Assembly (NCBI RefSeq): GCF_036898095.1
Contig: NC_090763.1
Coordinates: 63,253,535-63,317,534, forward strand
Reading direction: 5' to 3'
Source of the DNA: Palaemon carinicauda
Taxonomy: Eukaryota; Arthropoda; Malacostraca; Decapoda; Palaemonidae
Length of the DNA: 64,000 bases
This document shows positions 1 to 17,239 of the stretch, piece by piece. Position 1 is the stretch's first letter; the number at the start of each line of letters is the position of its first letter. A program made the translations under genes and the position numbers. Under the pieces are notes generated by a model. That model did not search any database and was not told the origin of the DNA. It saw only the letters and a list, made by a program, of their open reading frames with translations.

Positions 1-609
1 CCACCAAGGCGTTTACTTAGTCTTTCAAACATACTTTATATCACTTAAGATATACTTGTTGTAATGAAAGTTGTTATATCCCCTGGGATGTGATAAGTGA
101 CACATGATACAGTGCTAAAGCCAGCAGGTGTCTTGGTGCTCAGTAATATTGGGCCAATGCTCAGGCTTTCACCTGTGCATTGTCAGCTGCCAGCATGTAT
201 GCGTACAGGGTTGTGTCATGATGGTCAGATAATGTCTGCTGTGATACATTTCCTGTACATACAAGAGAGGCAAGCAGCATGCACCAGGAATCTCCTTCGC
301 CAGATGAGACTGGTGCATGTAAGAGGCAGGAAGCATGCATTCTGGACCTGCCGAATGGGGCCGATGCATGCAAGGACCATAGCAGTTGGGACCAGCCGCT
401 CTCGTGGTGGTGGATGATGATGATGATGAAGGATTCACCAGTGCCTGGGGTCCCAAGGACCAGTGCCACATTGGCTGAGCAGCAGGACAGAATTTTCCTC
501 TCTTTTGTTGAATAGAAATTGTGCTCTGCTGACAGCTGGTGTGGTCCATACAGTGTATTGTTGAGTGGTGCAGCAGCATTTCCAGGGCCAAGTCCCATAT
601 GTGATAGGC
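1..609. other. Unassigned sequence at the window edge
   Basis: This stretch is somewhat more GC-rich than its surroundings and has a short reading frame (279-515, +) with a run of ATG/GAT codons. No frame continues across it with both splice borders, and I recognise no protein family. It could be transcribed untranslated sequence or non-coding DNA. Confidence 0.3.
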
Positions 610-755
610 CTTCTCTCTCTATCTTTCTCTCTCACTTTTTTTCTCTCTCTATCTCTATCTTTCTTTCTCTTCTCTCCCTCTTTCTCTTCTCTCTCCCTCT
701 CTCCCTCTCTCCCTCTCTTTCTCTTTCTCTATGTCACTTTCTATATCTCATTAGA
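610..755. repeat. Imperfect (TC)n pyrimidine tract
   Basis: About 145 bases of C and T, with CTCTCT runs broken by TTT and TAT. The short open frames through it are by-products of the low complexity. Confidence 0.85.
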
Positions 756-3294
756 CAAGTGATGGAGTGTGGTGCAGGGCGGTGGCGATGGCTGAGGGAG
801 TGTGGCTGGGCATCCTGTAGATGATGATAAGTGAGGCAGACCAGAGACTCAGGGAACACTGCAAAATATAGCTTTTTATTACTCCTTAATTATAAATATA
901 TAAAAATTGTGATTTCATATTGTGTAATGATTAAACTTAGTAGGTTCCCTGTGACTGGATGGGAGCAAAACTGGTCAATGAAGGTGTGATGGGGAAGGTG
1001 TGTCATGGGCCTCGGAGGTGGAATCACTCGCCATTGAATCCAACAGTTTGAGACAATTGACACGAGTACCCTTCACCCACTATCAACCTTGCCTTTTAAA
1101 AAGTGCACACTCACACACACATACACACACACCCACACACACAGGAATACATAATTTTTTCACATGAACTCATATTACAGGTGTGTGCATATCTCCAGGC
1201 TTGGCTGGTCCCCATGTGGAGTATAGTATTGTAGGTAACACTCACTGTTATTCCACTGCCAGGTATATTTTAGGTTTTGTAAGACTTCCTGTAACTTATT
1301 GTTCTGCCATGTTGGCAGGTGATAATCCTTCCACCCTAGCTGCTAAGCAGTCATTTTGCAAGAATGCATCAGACATGGTATGTATGTATGGGCTGAGAGT
1401 GCAGTGTGATTGGCAATTGTTAAAAAATGAAACTGTGGTAAACTGTTCAAATCCTTAAGTACAGTGAGCCCAGCCACGCTGCTCATGGATTAAAATATAA
1501 CTCCTTCAGTTTTGTCGCTCTTTTCTTGGGATGTAAATCATCCACATGCTTTTTTACCAACTGTTTTTATTTTTTCTTTAATCATTCTGACCAAATCTGG
1601 TTTTTGTATTCATCACTCCATTCTTAATCATTCTGTTCATTACTTGTAGCAGTCATCTGAAATTATTAGGATTTGAAGTAATGATAGACTTTACACCATT
1701 TTTATTGTGAAATTGGTATGATTAAGATATATTACTAAATTCTATAATATTTTACAGGCTTTGAGATACTGATTAAAGATACCCAACTGTGAAGTACCTG
1801 GTTTCTTAGTCATGTACGTCAATTAATCAAATTATTCTTTTGTAAATAAATATTAGAACTTATATTCAAGCAAATGTAAGAATTTGTACTCTAAAGCAAA
1901 CCATTTTTTTTCAACCTCTGTTTCACTTAACAGAAGTCTGTGCAGTACTACTCAAAATGTTGAATCAGAAAGACCTTGATTTCCATGTTTTGAAAAAACT
2001 ATTATTTAGTAAGCATTGTCATTCACTCTTTCTCATTAACCATCTACCTAAAGTTTTACTTGTGCATTCTGTTTTTGCCATGACTTTATTATTTTCCACC
2101 TGTCAGTCATTATTTTTTTCTCGAAAACTAACCTACTTATAGTTTACTGATGTAAAGTATGGAACTGAGGTTATAAGAGGTCTTAAAATTTCTTCACAAA
2201 CAAAGAAGTGTTTAGGAAAATAGTAATATGAAGGAAAATTTAATCATCAAGGTACTGGAAATAAAAAGCATTTAAAACTGTAAAGAATGAGGAAACTGTA
2301 TGCAGTTCTAAATCAAGGTGTTGTCGATGACAACTGTTCTGTCACAAACTGTCAATAAGCACTAGAGAATCTGTGATGTTGACTAAGGAAGTGAGTCCCC
2401 CGCATGGCATTGGATGTTTGGAATGTGTGCATTTGAGCCCAGGTCAAATGTAGAGAATGTCATATTTTTACCTTTTTATGTGAGACTTCTTCATGGTGCT
2501 ATAGGTATTTTATGAGGGAATAATTTATGCTATGAGCTTCCAAGGCAGTGCAGTGGAAAATACAAGTTGAAAGTAACTGATGAAAATAACACGGATAAGG
2601 TTTAAAAATCCATCTCAGGTTTATCAATTAGTTTATCATTGGTTATTTGGTTTGTTACACTACCAGTTCGTTTGGATGAGTTCGTGTCAAATCAATGTTA
2701 AGTATCACATAATAATTGTATTTTACAATTCTTTTTATTTACCAAGTAATTTTCACTTATTTTAAAAATTTTATTTCATGTATAGAGTTTACATAATTTT
2801 TTTCCAATATTTTACCATAAAATGCTGTCGTAGTTTTCTATAAGATGCTGGAAATCTGGCCTTTTTCTTTCTTCAGTTACTGTACTGTATTGTGTTTTGT
2901 ATGTAATATTACCATGAGGGGCAGTTATCCTTACTGATGCTGTATTTTGTTATACTTTCACCTATATTTTTTACTAGATATATATTTCATTAGTATTAGA
3001 TTTCAGGGTATACTGTTATTTTATAAAGACAATTCAGATGATTAAATTATAATGTACTTAATTACTGAAAGATATTGGTCAAGATAGTGATTGGTTGCCA
3101 TATTTCATTTGAATGTTCAAATCCATGTTTTATAGAAAGCAAAACATTTTGATTTTTTTCATAGATTATGATAAAAGATATGCCATATATATCTTTCTAC
3201 AGAATCTCATCAACATGTCACGAACTTAAAATAACTGAATCCTGTCAATTTGATTGTTTCTGTCAAGACTATATTCACAGGAAACAATTACACA

Positions 3295-3296
<2 letters not shown>
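756..3296. other. AT-rich non-coding stretch with a short (CA)n tract
   Basis: No convincing coding segment is seen. A CA-rich microsatellite lies at about 1105-1143. The rest is AT-rich with stop codons in every frame, as expected for an intron or intergenic DNA. Confidence 0.6.

Positions 3297-3390
<94 letters not shown>
3297..3390. repeat. (TA)n microsatellite
   Basis: An uninterrupted TA dinucleotide array of about 94 bases. The Tyr-Ile repeat frames on both strands are artefacts of the array. Confidence 0.97.
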
Positions 3391-3392
<2 letters not shown>

Positions 3393-3571
3393 AGTTGTTC
3401 CAACCCTTTTGTAGTATCTGCAGAAAAGGAAACAAAAGGTCTATCCTGAAGTACAGTACAGTGGTATAGTGCTGGGTTGGTATTTAACAGTCCTAAGTTG
3501 TAACCCCCATGCTGTGCTTACCTTTAAACTGGATATAACAGTGCCACCTCATTGTGGGTACAATTCCCTTA

Positions 3572-3653
3572 CCCTCCCATAAAGATAGGTGTATCCTTAG
3601 GATCCCTCCCATAAAGATAGGTGTATCCTTAGGATCCCTCCCATAAAGATAGG
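3572..3653. repeat. 32-bp tandem repeat, about 2.5 copies
   Basis: Two complete identical 32-bp units (3572-3603 and 3604-3635) and a partial third. Each unit contains CCCTCCCATAAAGATAGG. Confidence 0.9.
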
Positions 3654-3659
3654 ATGGAT

Positions 3660-5251
3660 TATATCAGCTTAAAATGAATTGATTTCACTACAGTATAGAT
3701 TTGGGATCTCAGCATTCAAGGAAGGATGAACTACCTCTAGTGATAATGTATTATAGAATCCTTTACTTGTGCTCTTGTGTCTTTGGGATAACCACATATT
3801 TTTTTTTTTTTTTTTCATTTATATATGTTGTTGTTATTAAGCATTCAAAGGCTAGCTAGTCTCCCCTCAGGGTCACCCAATTAATTGATGGCAAAGTCAC
3901 ATTGGATGTAGCATTACAGGTAATCTAATTACATTCTTCTCTATATTGTGAAATATGACCCATTGCAAAGTCCTGCTTATTCATGTGGTACTCCGTACGT
4001 ACCTCTCGGTCTTTCCTCTCGGCTTCAACAGTGTAGAAAAATAATTGCAATGTATATTTCCATTCAGTTACTGTAGATGTTTATCATAAGAAGGATACAT
4101 TGATAGTGGTTAAACTTTTTTTTTATCATAGTCCAAGTACTGATATTAGAAAACCTGTGACACACCATTATTAGAAACAAACTTTTAAGATATTGGGTGA
4201 TGAAATCAGCATAAATTGGCACCATAGTCTTTTTACCATATTGCTTTATATTTGCCTATTCTCCCACTAGTGGTTTTAAAGTCTTGTAGGAGACTGTAAC
4301 CTTTTAAGTTTTGATTTAATTATAGCAATTTACAAAATTTCAGTCATTTGAATACCGCATTTTTAGGTACCGGTTTTAACTTCCTCAATTCGTCTGGCGT
4401 TTTATCCAATTTTGATTGATAAGTAAAACAACATTTTGGATTGTACTACTCCAGGGTATTTTAATTCAATTAGGATTAGTTGTACAGGGTTTCATAGCAT
4501 TGCCATCTACGATGCTGTAATGTACTGTACAAACAGTTTTTCCTCAATTTTTCTATCTGTCAAATCTGTCCTTAATCACTTAAATTTCTCTTTGTAACAA
4601 GACAGATAACCAATATCATCTTTTCTTGCTTTCCATTCAGGGTGCTTAACATCAAAGCCTTTTATCTTTGAATATTCAGTACTATGTCTTCTATACTATG
4701 TCTTCTTACGGTAGTACAGTACTATACTGTACGGCATCATCTTGTTTATAGCTATCTTTGTTCATTGCATGGATAACTCGAAGTATTTTGGTTTGTATTC
4801 TTCATCATTGTATTTATTAACTTCTTTTGGCTATTGGAAATTATAATTGCTTGGCAATCAGCAATGGCTTAAGAGATCTTCTCAAAATTGGTATACTGTA
4901 TATAGTTTTTTTAATTTAATATTTAGTCATTTTCGTTTCTTCATTATGCAAAACTGAAATTATTTTCTCAATATGTACTCTATCAATCCATGATACTGTA
5001 CTATTATCATTACAGTATTCAGTTGATTCATCCTTGATTTACCAGGTGAACATTTCTCTCTTAGGACATAATTGATATGCAGAACATAAGGGTATTGATG
5101 ATAATGATTGAATTTCATCTAATAAGTTTGATTTAAAACATTCCAAGTATACGTAAATCTTCACCCAGGGATGTTAACCAAATAATATGAAGCAAAAATG
5201 TATGTCTGGTTTCACTGTCTTTTGCATTTTATAAACTACATCCGTACACAG
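3660..5251. other. AT-rich non-coding stretch
   Basis: No gene, RNA or repeat structure is recognised beyond short homopolymer runs (for example a T run at about 3799-3817). Probably intron or intergenic. Confidence 0.55.
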
Positions 5252-5396
5252 GATTTTTCCAACGCACATGTACGTTTCCTCTTGCAAAATAACTCGAAGG
5301 ACACGGAAAACATTATTGGTCGAGATGTGATTGACAATAATCGTGTTGTTTCATTTTCGGAATTCAAGCCAAACTTGCACAAGACCAAAGAGAGTG
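5252..5396 (+). CDS. Candidate internal exon, unknown protein
   Basis: An open 145-base segment follows an AG acceptor (TACACAG before 5252) and precedes a GTGAGA donor at 5397. It would enter in phase 0 and leave in phase 1, encoding about 48 mainly polar, charged residues (DFSNAHVRFLLQNN at the start). The pyrimidine tract is weak. No domain is recognised and no partner exon with a matching phase is visible, so it may be an isolated exon, a repeat fragment or chance. Confidence 0.3.
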
Positions 5397-5694
5397 GTGA
5401 GAACTCATTTCGCAGCTAACCCAGTCAAAAGAAAGGTCAACAAAAAGAACATTAATGATGAGGATAAGAGCAAAAATATATAATTTATAATCTGTTGTGC
5501 AGAAACTGGGAAACATGAATAGCTCTCAAACTGTGGATGCCTATCAGTGATAAAGCATTACTCTTCTTGGGATATGGAAAAGCAAGTGAAAGGTAGCTGC
5601 TCTGGAAATGAGAGTTTCTTTTTATGGTGACTCCTCGCAGAAATATCTGCTCATTTTACCTTTTTTGGTGTAACTTGCTTAAATACATTTGTTA

Positions 5695-5765
5695 TTATTA
5701 CTAGCCAAGCTACAACCCTAGGTGGAAAAGCAAAATGCTAAAAGCCCAAGGGCTCCATTTGTTTG
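5695..5765 (-). repeat. Dispersed retroelement 3' tail, copy 1
   Basis: Read on the - strand, it carries the GAGCCCTTGGGCTT-like block, then the CTTTTCCACCTAGGG-like block, then a TAATAA tail. The same block order occurs at 23484-23572, 32752-32965 and the end of 52270-52872. The ending suggests a non-LTR (LINE or SINE) tail. Confidence 0.75.
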
Positions 5766-5988
5766 GTATTCATGATAGCTAGAAAACCCCTGCAATTTAT
5801 GACAACCCATTTTTGTTGACTGTGATGATAGAAAATCTCTTCTTTGAAAAGTAAAAATATATGCATTAAAGGTCACCAACTGAATCTTATCAACCATTCT
5901 GAAAATGAGCAATGATTATGGCCAATTTTTTTTTCTAGCTGTTGATTTTGGCCCATTTTTATTTTTTAGCTGATCTAAATTATAAATT

Positions 5989-6117
5989 TGAAGCAGAGAG
6001 CGATTAGAACAGCCCCGCCCACCACCTTCCCTCCCTTGTGAACACTGTCCGCGACTCTTCCACCACAGACTAGGACTTAACAGCCACATCAGACATAAGC
6101 ACCCACCCCACAGATAG
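5989..6117 (+). pseudogene. LINE ORF2 C-terminal remnant with a C2H2 knuckle
   Basis: An open frame ending at the TAG at 6115 encodes LPCEHCPRLFHHRLGLNSH followed by IRHKH. This is a C-x2-C-x12-H-x4-H zinc knuckle, C-terminal and followed by a stop after four residues. Many non-LTR retrotransposon polymerases (RTE or Nimbus-like and relatives) end in such a finger with an R-x-GL-x-SH core. No reverse transcriptase is recognised upstream, so this is a 5'-truncated copy, the usual outcome of target-primed insertion. The clade assignment is uncertain. Confidence 0.6.
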
Positions 6118-6679
6118 GAGGCTGATGGCTAACGACAGAACCCAATACTCGGACACGAGTGGGCGCCGACGAAATTATAAAACTCATGAATGGACTACAT
6201 AGCTTCCACCATACACTTGAAGCACAGTATTGTGCATACAGTAATGATACCCTCAATAACATCTGTGTATGAAGCAGTTTTGATGAGAATTGGGTACACG
6301 GACTTCCATATTGTGGGTCAAACACAACCAGCCACATTCAAAGTGATGTCATCACTGTATATAATTATGTTTAAACTTCATTAAAACATGGGTGATATTA
6401 TAAAGGAAACCAAGTCATCAAAGAGCTGTGGGTAAATAGAGCATTTTTCAAGCTATCATTCATCCTCTCCTTCCCTAAGGCTGTGAATGATTTGATAGTA
6501 AATGTTAGTTGTTATGCCACAGTGCGAGACAGTCATTAGACAAACTCTTAAAGGACAACATATGAAGTAGATTCTTTTTTTATTAGAAATTTTACTAAAC
6601 TTTTTTATTCAGTACCAGCCAAACTCTGTTGAGTCCCTTGTCAATCTGGGAGGAACGTAGAGAGGAAAGGTCCCCTTTT

Positions 6680-6750
6680 TTTCATTTGTTTGATGCCGGC
6701 TACCCACCAAAATTTGGGGAAGTGCCTTGGTATATGTATGTATTGTACAA
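6680..6750 (+). repeat. Short dispersed repeat (GCCGGCTACCCACCAAAATT block)
   Basis: The block around 6695-6745 (Thr/Gly-rich text with AAGTGCCTTGGTATATGTATG) looks like a sequence I remember as very common in decapod genomes. Only one copy is in the window, so this rests on memory, not on internal comparison. Confidence 0.4.
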
Positions 6751-6994
6751 TATGAAATGTGAATTTTGACAAGAAAGGAAAAGTAGAATCCCTAAGATTG
6801 CACTATGGGTAAGGGTAGATTCAGTTCATTTTTCACTAGAGAAAATAAAGAGCTATATGATGAATAATTTGGAAAACACACTCCATTACCTATCCTATTA
6901 TAGAAAGAACTTGGTTAGAACTGAAGTCAAATATTTGGGAACTATTCTGTTGACTTTTGAATACTGTGTAATCTATTTCTGAATGAAAGATTGA

Positions 6995-7060
6995 GAAGGC
7001 CTGAGCTTTAACAAAGGCCCTTTGCGTCAGTAGGCGTAGGAGGAGATGATGATGAGCTTC
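6995..7060 (+). repeat. Short dispersed repeat ending in GATGATGATG
   Basis: The block GGCCCTTTGCGTCAGTAGG followed by a GAT-rich tail resembles a common decapod interspersed repeat. It is single-copy here and the call rests on memory. Confidence 0.35.
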
Positions 7061-7539
7061 AACAGGGATGGGACATTAATAAGAATACAATATTGTAAAA
7101 GTAACAGATAAGGATGATGGAAATCAATGTAATTTTCTCTAAAACTTTACTCTGCTTTTAAAGTTTGCAATCTTAGGATAGATACATCACAAAATGAGAC
7201 CTGAAGGGTATTCTGTACTGCAGTTGAGCGTGGATTCAATAATTATACAACACTATACTGATGGTAGATCAAAAAGTTTTTATAGTCCAGTATATAAAAG
7301 AAATGAACCAGCAGTTCATTGAGGAAATTAACATAATACTGATGTTAGATAAAATTAAAAGATAAACTCTTAATACAAAGTTATATTATAGTACTGTACT
7401 GTGCTTGAACCATGTGGACTGAAAACTTAAAATGAATCTGAGATAGATGATCGGAAATTTTGTCGTTTGTCATTCTAGGTTTCTCCCTCCCATACCACAA
7501 ATTATGAAAGTTATGGATGGGATGTTTGTTATTGAGTGA

Positions 7540-11372
<3,833 letters not shown>

Positions 11373-11553
11373 ATACTGCCAAGATCTGTAACACTGACCT
11401 CATCATATAGTGCCCCTCCCATTCCACCCCTCCTCTCTTCTCCCAAGAGTTCACTTCCTACATTTTATAACTGGTCAGATTCGGGACTCCACAGGAATGC
11501 GAGACATTCCCAAGTTGCACGATATTTTAATGACACAGTACTCGAAAAGTTAG
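11373..11553 (+). CDS. Candidate internal exon, Ser/Pro-rich, unknown protein
   Basis: This 181-base open segment is preceded by a pyrimidine-rich acceptor (CTTCTCTTCCAG) and followed by GTAGGC. It enters in phase 0 and leaves in phase 1. The 60-residue product starts ILPRSVTLTSSYSAPP and ends FNDTVLEKLG. Its Ser/Pro-rich, then polar, composition looks like a disordered linker and differs from the AT-driven composition of nearby chance frames. No known domain is recognised. Its phase does not connect directly to the other candidate exons here. Confidence 0.45.
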
Positions 11554-14500
11554 GTAGGCCTTCTGCAGATAGGAGGTAGGCTTCTAATATTTTTACTAGA
11601 GCTCTAAAATCTTTCTCCTCTGTTTTACCTATTTTAAAAATGAGTATAATGCATGCAACATGAAAGGGCAGTGAAAAATAAATATTTGGTAATTCTATTA
11701 TATTTCTCACGTACAATCAAATTCAGTTTAGTTCATAGAAATCGAAGAGGCAAGTAACTAAGTGTTGCATCTCTCATCTCATTCTGCTCCCTCCCTCTAT
11801 TCCTTTTTTCATTTGTATATTTGGTTTATGTAGCATTAAAGAAACTCAACATCAGAAACTGGCTATCTTGATTCCAGACTTCCCTTGCACAGCTGCTCTG
11901 TTTCTTTGTTGCAGATTAGTTCTTTCAAAATTTTTATAATGATGTCTCTGTGAGTAAGAAAGTATTTATTTTATTTTACACTACTAAGACTTAAAAACCT
12001 TAACGATTTAGTTGGGGGTTAATGTTCAAGGTACAGTATATCGCAAGTGGTAGAGTACTGGGCTCACATCCAAAGTCCATGGATTGGTCCTTACCTGCTG
12101 CCCTCCACCAGTTGATCCAGCTTTGACTGAGTACTAGTGTTAGCTTAGGCCAAGATTAAGGACATGAGAGACTACTAAGGACCGAGAGAATTTATCCCTG
12201 AGATGCCACTCGCTTCCAAGGAGGAAAAGGCATGTGATGAAGAAGCGGAAGGACATATAGAGGTCTTATCTAATTCTCTTTTCCAAGGCTCAGATCAGAA
12301 ATATAGTCTCAATATTTAGATTTTTTGTTGGTTCCTTGATCTAACTGTCTTATCCCATGAGCCATTCAATAATCCTTTATACATTCCAACATTTGACATA
12401 CGTACGCTTGGTCATTCACTGTCTTGGTTCTCAGGCTCATTGTGACATTAATGCTCACACTAGAGGGTGAAACATGCTAACTGAAACCTTATGTTAATAC
12501 TTGGATCCTTTATCCACTAGTGCAGATTCTAGTTTCCAGGTAGATTTCGTTTAGCTCTTCCAAAAACAAATTGTGATTGCAAGAGTTTGTACTGTTACTT
12601 AACTATTAGCTGTGTATGTGTTCACATCATTTTTAGGTCCTCCATTCATGAAATTCAAAACACCTTGTCCAGTATTAGCTCTGTAAAGTTTGCATGCAGA
12701 GCGAACTCCTTGTGAATGTCTTGAGTCTGGTGAGGTCAATTGTTGACAGCTTTTTTATATAAATTCTTCCTACCTCTGTCAAGATTGATTGCCTGGCTTC
12801 TGATGACTAGCTTCTCGACAATAGACATTGATTTGTTTAAGGCTAACTTGCATTGTGAGTTTGTAACAGGAATCGGCATTGGTGCTGATCGTGATTAAAG
12901 TAGGGACAGTTATGGCAATTCTTGCTAGACATGAATAGTATTGATGTTCTTGTTCCACTTGTTTTTTCAAGAATTAAGGGAAGTTCCAAAATAGAAAGGA
13001 AGTTTTACTAAGGTCAAACTTGATCTGTTGAGTGCTCAGGGGAGCAAGGGCTTGTGCTGGCACAAGACCAGCTTGATCTCCAATTGACCTGAAACAATTG
13101 CTGATATGTACAAAAATTATTGACTGAATAACACAGTATCTCCAAACAAGAGAGAAATAAGCCAGAATTTGCCAAGGATATATTTGATATCAATAAGCTA
13201 ATTTTAAAAAATGAACTATGCACAGTTGATATTAAAAACACTGCAATTGTTATAGCACCTCTCTCATTCTGCCTGCTGCATATTGTTAGATAATGCACTT
13301 ACGTTCATACCAGAGTGTTTTATCTCAAATTCCTGTAGGATTTCTCAAAAGAATATTGAAGAATTGCACTACACACTTTGAATCACTCAATGTGATTGAG
13401 GTGTTGTGCTATTGTTGCTTGTATTCTTATATCTTAAGTTGTTTCCCAGTTACTACAGTCTAAGTGTCGCAAGTTTTTTAACTGCTACATCATCTACAAG
13501 TTCTTCAGGGTGTGGTAATGCAGCTTAGACATTAATTCTTAAACTTTTTCTTCTCTGCTATGCTTCAAAAATCCATTTGTTTATTTACATAGTCACCATC
13601 CCCTTTATTTTGAGCAGTTCATTTCATCTCATTGTGCTACCCCTACTCTGCAACACAAATGATTGGGAGAAAATTAGCCAAGGCCAAAGCCTCTGGAGAC
13701 AGGGGATCCAGAGAAGGCTCTGGCATTGGTGAAAGAAGTTAGGAAGTGCAAGAAAAGTGTCTGTGTAAGATGGCACAAGTTGCGTATACACCATAAGCAT
13801 TCGTGATCATTGGAGCCACAGTAGTAGGAGTGGTATTAAATCACCAGCTTTGAGATTTGGATTTTCTTCCCTTTTAGCCCCTTAATTGAATCATTTTCCA
13901 GATTCAAGTATGCTCATTTTTATTACATTTCATTTCTTGCTGTGCTTTATGCTTTGTCCAAATCTCCACATGGTTGCAAAACTGTAGTACTAATGAGATG
14001 TTTACATATCCGTATTTATTTTTCTTTCTGGTATCATTTTGTAGGAACCTCTGTCCTCCACTTGTCATAATTTATAAGTTAGGTATATTTCCTTCCTTTG
14101 GGGGGGACTACGGGTGGGAGTTAAGAGCGGTCATGTATTCAGTTTAGACTTGGCCTAGAACAAGAGTACAGATCCTTTACCCTGTCAGCTAGTCATAAGT
14201 GCAGAAAGTGAACCATATGATTAATGTCAGTTTCCAACAATGAATTCTGATAAAATTTGCTACCATTGGGCAATGCTTTACTATATTGTATAAACAAAAT
14301 GTATAAGTATTAAGTTGCTGTGAATTACCCATTGAAAGAGAAAGAGAGAGAGCACAAAAGTGTTCAAAGCAGAATTTTACTATGTAAGATTTTTTATATC
14401 TGGTTAAAGCCTGTTTTGCAAAGGTTTAGTGAAAGTAGGTAGATTTTTCTTTGCTCAAACTTATTCGTAATTTTATTAGAATAATTCTATTGGTCACTTT

Positions 14501-17117
14501 GTTATACAAATACTAGTCGTGCAAGGGCTATTTTTCTATTTGAATGAGTGGGCCAGCTTGAAATAAATGGTAACTAAAAGCCAATACTTCATACATCCGT
14601 CCTTTAGCTGTTGACCTGGTTTGCTGAGTGGGATACAATAGCCTAAGTTATCATCTCTATGTCATTCAACATTGTGGAAAGTTCTCTTACTTGACTCCTA
14701 TGTGATTCAATATCATTATCTTCAGTTGCTTAAGAAGTTGAGAACTATTTAAAAGTATTACATGATCGAACAATAATTTGATTAAAATCACTAGTGAAGT
14801 TGGTTCCTTATGTTACAGTATGTGTTGATTTAACTATTTAATTCTTGAAAATAAAAGTCATATGTCATTGTAGCACCCGTTTCCTTCAAGTTATACTTTG
14901 CTGGTTGGTTAAGTAAATAGGAAAAAAAATATGTAAATGGGATGAATCTTAGATGTATTATTATCAAGATTTATGTTTCAGATACAACCAATTAGTTTTC
15001 TTTTTTTTTTCATTGGCGTACAATCGAATGTTCCTTGTCGCGGTTGAAAAAGTGGAAGGGTTCTACTTCTGCAAAGTTTAGCTTAAGGGGGAACATGTAA
15101 CCCTATGTGAACGTTCATAATAATTCTCAAAAGTATTTGAATTTTATTTTTGGCAGAAGTGTTGGTCATCAGTTGACTGCATAGAGGAGGTTGTACAGTA
15201 CTTAAATTTTGAAATGTGATGGGACATTCTAGGTTTTGGGATATATGAGTTTGGCAACAATTTTAGAAGAAAAAAAAAACAGTGATTAAATCACCTGATG
15301 CTCACTTTACCTCACTAATGTGTGTCAACAGACTAACCAACTAGACTTCATCCATAGCTTCTTCCTTGCCCAATGCATATAAAATAGGCAAACTATAAGT
15401 AAAAGATACCTAGAGAGACCATCTCTCCTTGGACATGTACTTCACTTGCCATTACCACTGTATTCCCTGAGCAGTGTGCCATCCACTCTGTATGTTGATA
15501 TTTAAATTTGACATGGAAATATTACATGCACACGTGTAGATAAAGTCCTATGAAGCTTATTATCATGTAAATGCTCCCACGTCATTGTATCTCAGAGCTT
15601 GAATGACTGTTCTCTTGTATCCTGTGTTATTTTTATCTCAATGTGGTAGGAGGGACGCAGGATCCACGGAGGGAGGGATTCGGCTCTTGACTAGTGATTC
15701 CTTTCAAAGATTCCTTTCAAAGGCTGTGGAATAGCCAAGTAGAAGCAGAATATGTTTTATTCAAGAGGTTAGGCCTTCATATGAATGTCATTCTCTCGCC
15801 CTTCTGTAAGAGCCATATGTTTTTGAAGTTTTCCTTAAAGCTGTTATGTAAGTTCTTACATTTTGGGACATTTTGGTAGTATAAATGGAAAAAAAAAAGA
15901 AGTCATGGCCCATCATCCCATAGCTTTAACGATAACATATCAATGCAAAGACAGGGGCGAAACACAGTTGTGTGTGTAAAATATGTAGGATGTGCTTTCA
16001 GTTTATTTCTCAAGAGGTTTTTGCATAATAACTGTACAGTCCTTGTTCCTTCAGACTCTACTACTTTTAATAAAAAAAATAAAATAAAAAGTGAAACTGC
16101 TTGTGGCCTACACAGATAAATTTTGGCAAGCAGCTACAGTATATGACCCTTTTAAATTTTGAAGCATGCCTGAAATAGGAAGCATTAACCTAAAGATCAA
16201 AATCTAACTCTCATTTCCCACACAAGGAGAGGAGAGGAAGTGATCATGTGGTGCCAGTGAAGTGTGCAGTGCATCTCGTAGTAAAGTATCTCAGGTTTGT
16301 GAGCCAATTTTGTAACTTCAAGTGAAGTAAGTGTTCAAGCAGGAAAGTCCGGCCTACAAGTGCCGTCGCAGCTGGCCCAGTGTAGCAGCAGCAGCAGAAG
16401 GGACTTTGTCTATGAGACAGTGGCTTCAGTTCAACTGTTGTCTAGTTGCTCATCCACTGTTCAGCTAAACAACTGAGGTGGCAAGGTTGTCTGTCAACCA
16501 CTATGTCAGAACACAGTAACAACTCTGCATCAGATCTAAACCAATGCTTCAATAGTGTAGGCTGGTGATTCTTAGCCTCTGAGGGCATGTTTTGTGTCAA
16601 GACTTGGTGTGAAGTGAAACAGGAAATAAAGTAAGTGGAAAATAAATATTACACCCATGTTTACCAAGTAGAAATATGTCATGACCTTTTCGGTGAGGGG
16701 TTTTGTTAGAAGTCTAACTGTGATGAAGACAACCTAAGCTACAGTACTGTATTTGCAATGTAACAGAGAAGTGCCTCCAATGGATCCTAATGTTTTGTGA
16801 CAAAAATTTTGAGTTAAGGAGAGATATTGTAAGAATTCACATTTGCTTTATAATGTTTTAAGTCAAATATTTTATATTCCATTTTGGTAAAGCATTTTTT
16901 TTATATATAAACTTACTTTATGGTTTTGTAAGGCATCAATGTGTACTGCTCTACACTGTCAATCACAAGTCCTCAGAGGTAGGTTTCACTAGTGTAGCTA
17001 GTTTAGCCCAACCTTTTTTTTTATTTTCAAAACATACAATAGATAAGGTTGAAAAAGACCTGTTTATGGTAAACATTATTTAGGTAAGGTCATAAGCCTT
17101 AATTTTGTGATGAATCA
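11554..17117. other. AT-rich non-coding stretch
   Basis: No gene is recognised. A tRNA-like box A at about 12050 and a GC-richer patch at 16200-16560 were examined and not supported as features. Confidence 0.5.

Positions 17118-17239
<122 letters not shown>

Noticed and set aside
279..515. Short + strand frame with a Met/Trp run
   Set aside because: Low-complexity codons, no splice borders, and competing frames of similar length.
3168..3469. Tyr-Ile repeat proteins at TA microsatellites (also 17080-17304 and 18795-19111)
   Set aside because: Pure dinucleotide arrays translate this way in any frame.
12045..12120. tRNA-like box A (GTGGTAGAGTACTGG), with similar text at 3460-3520 and 34428-34495
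   Set aside because: Box B matches are poor and no cloverleaf could be closed; at most old SINE heads.
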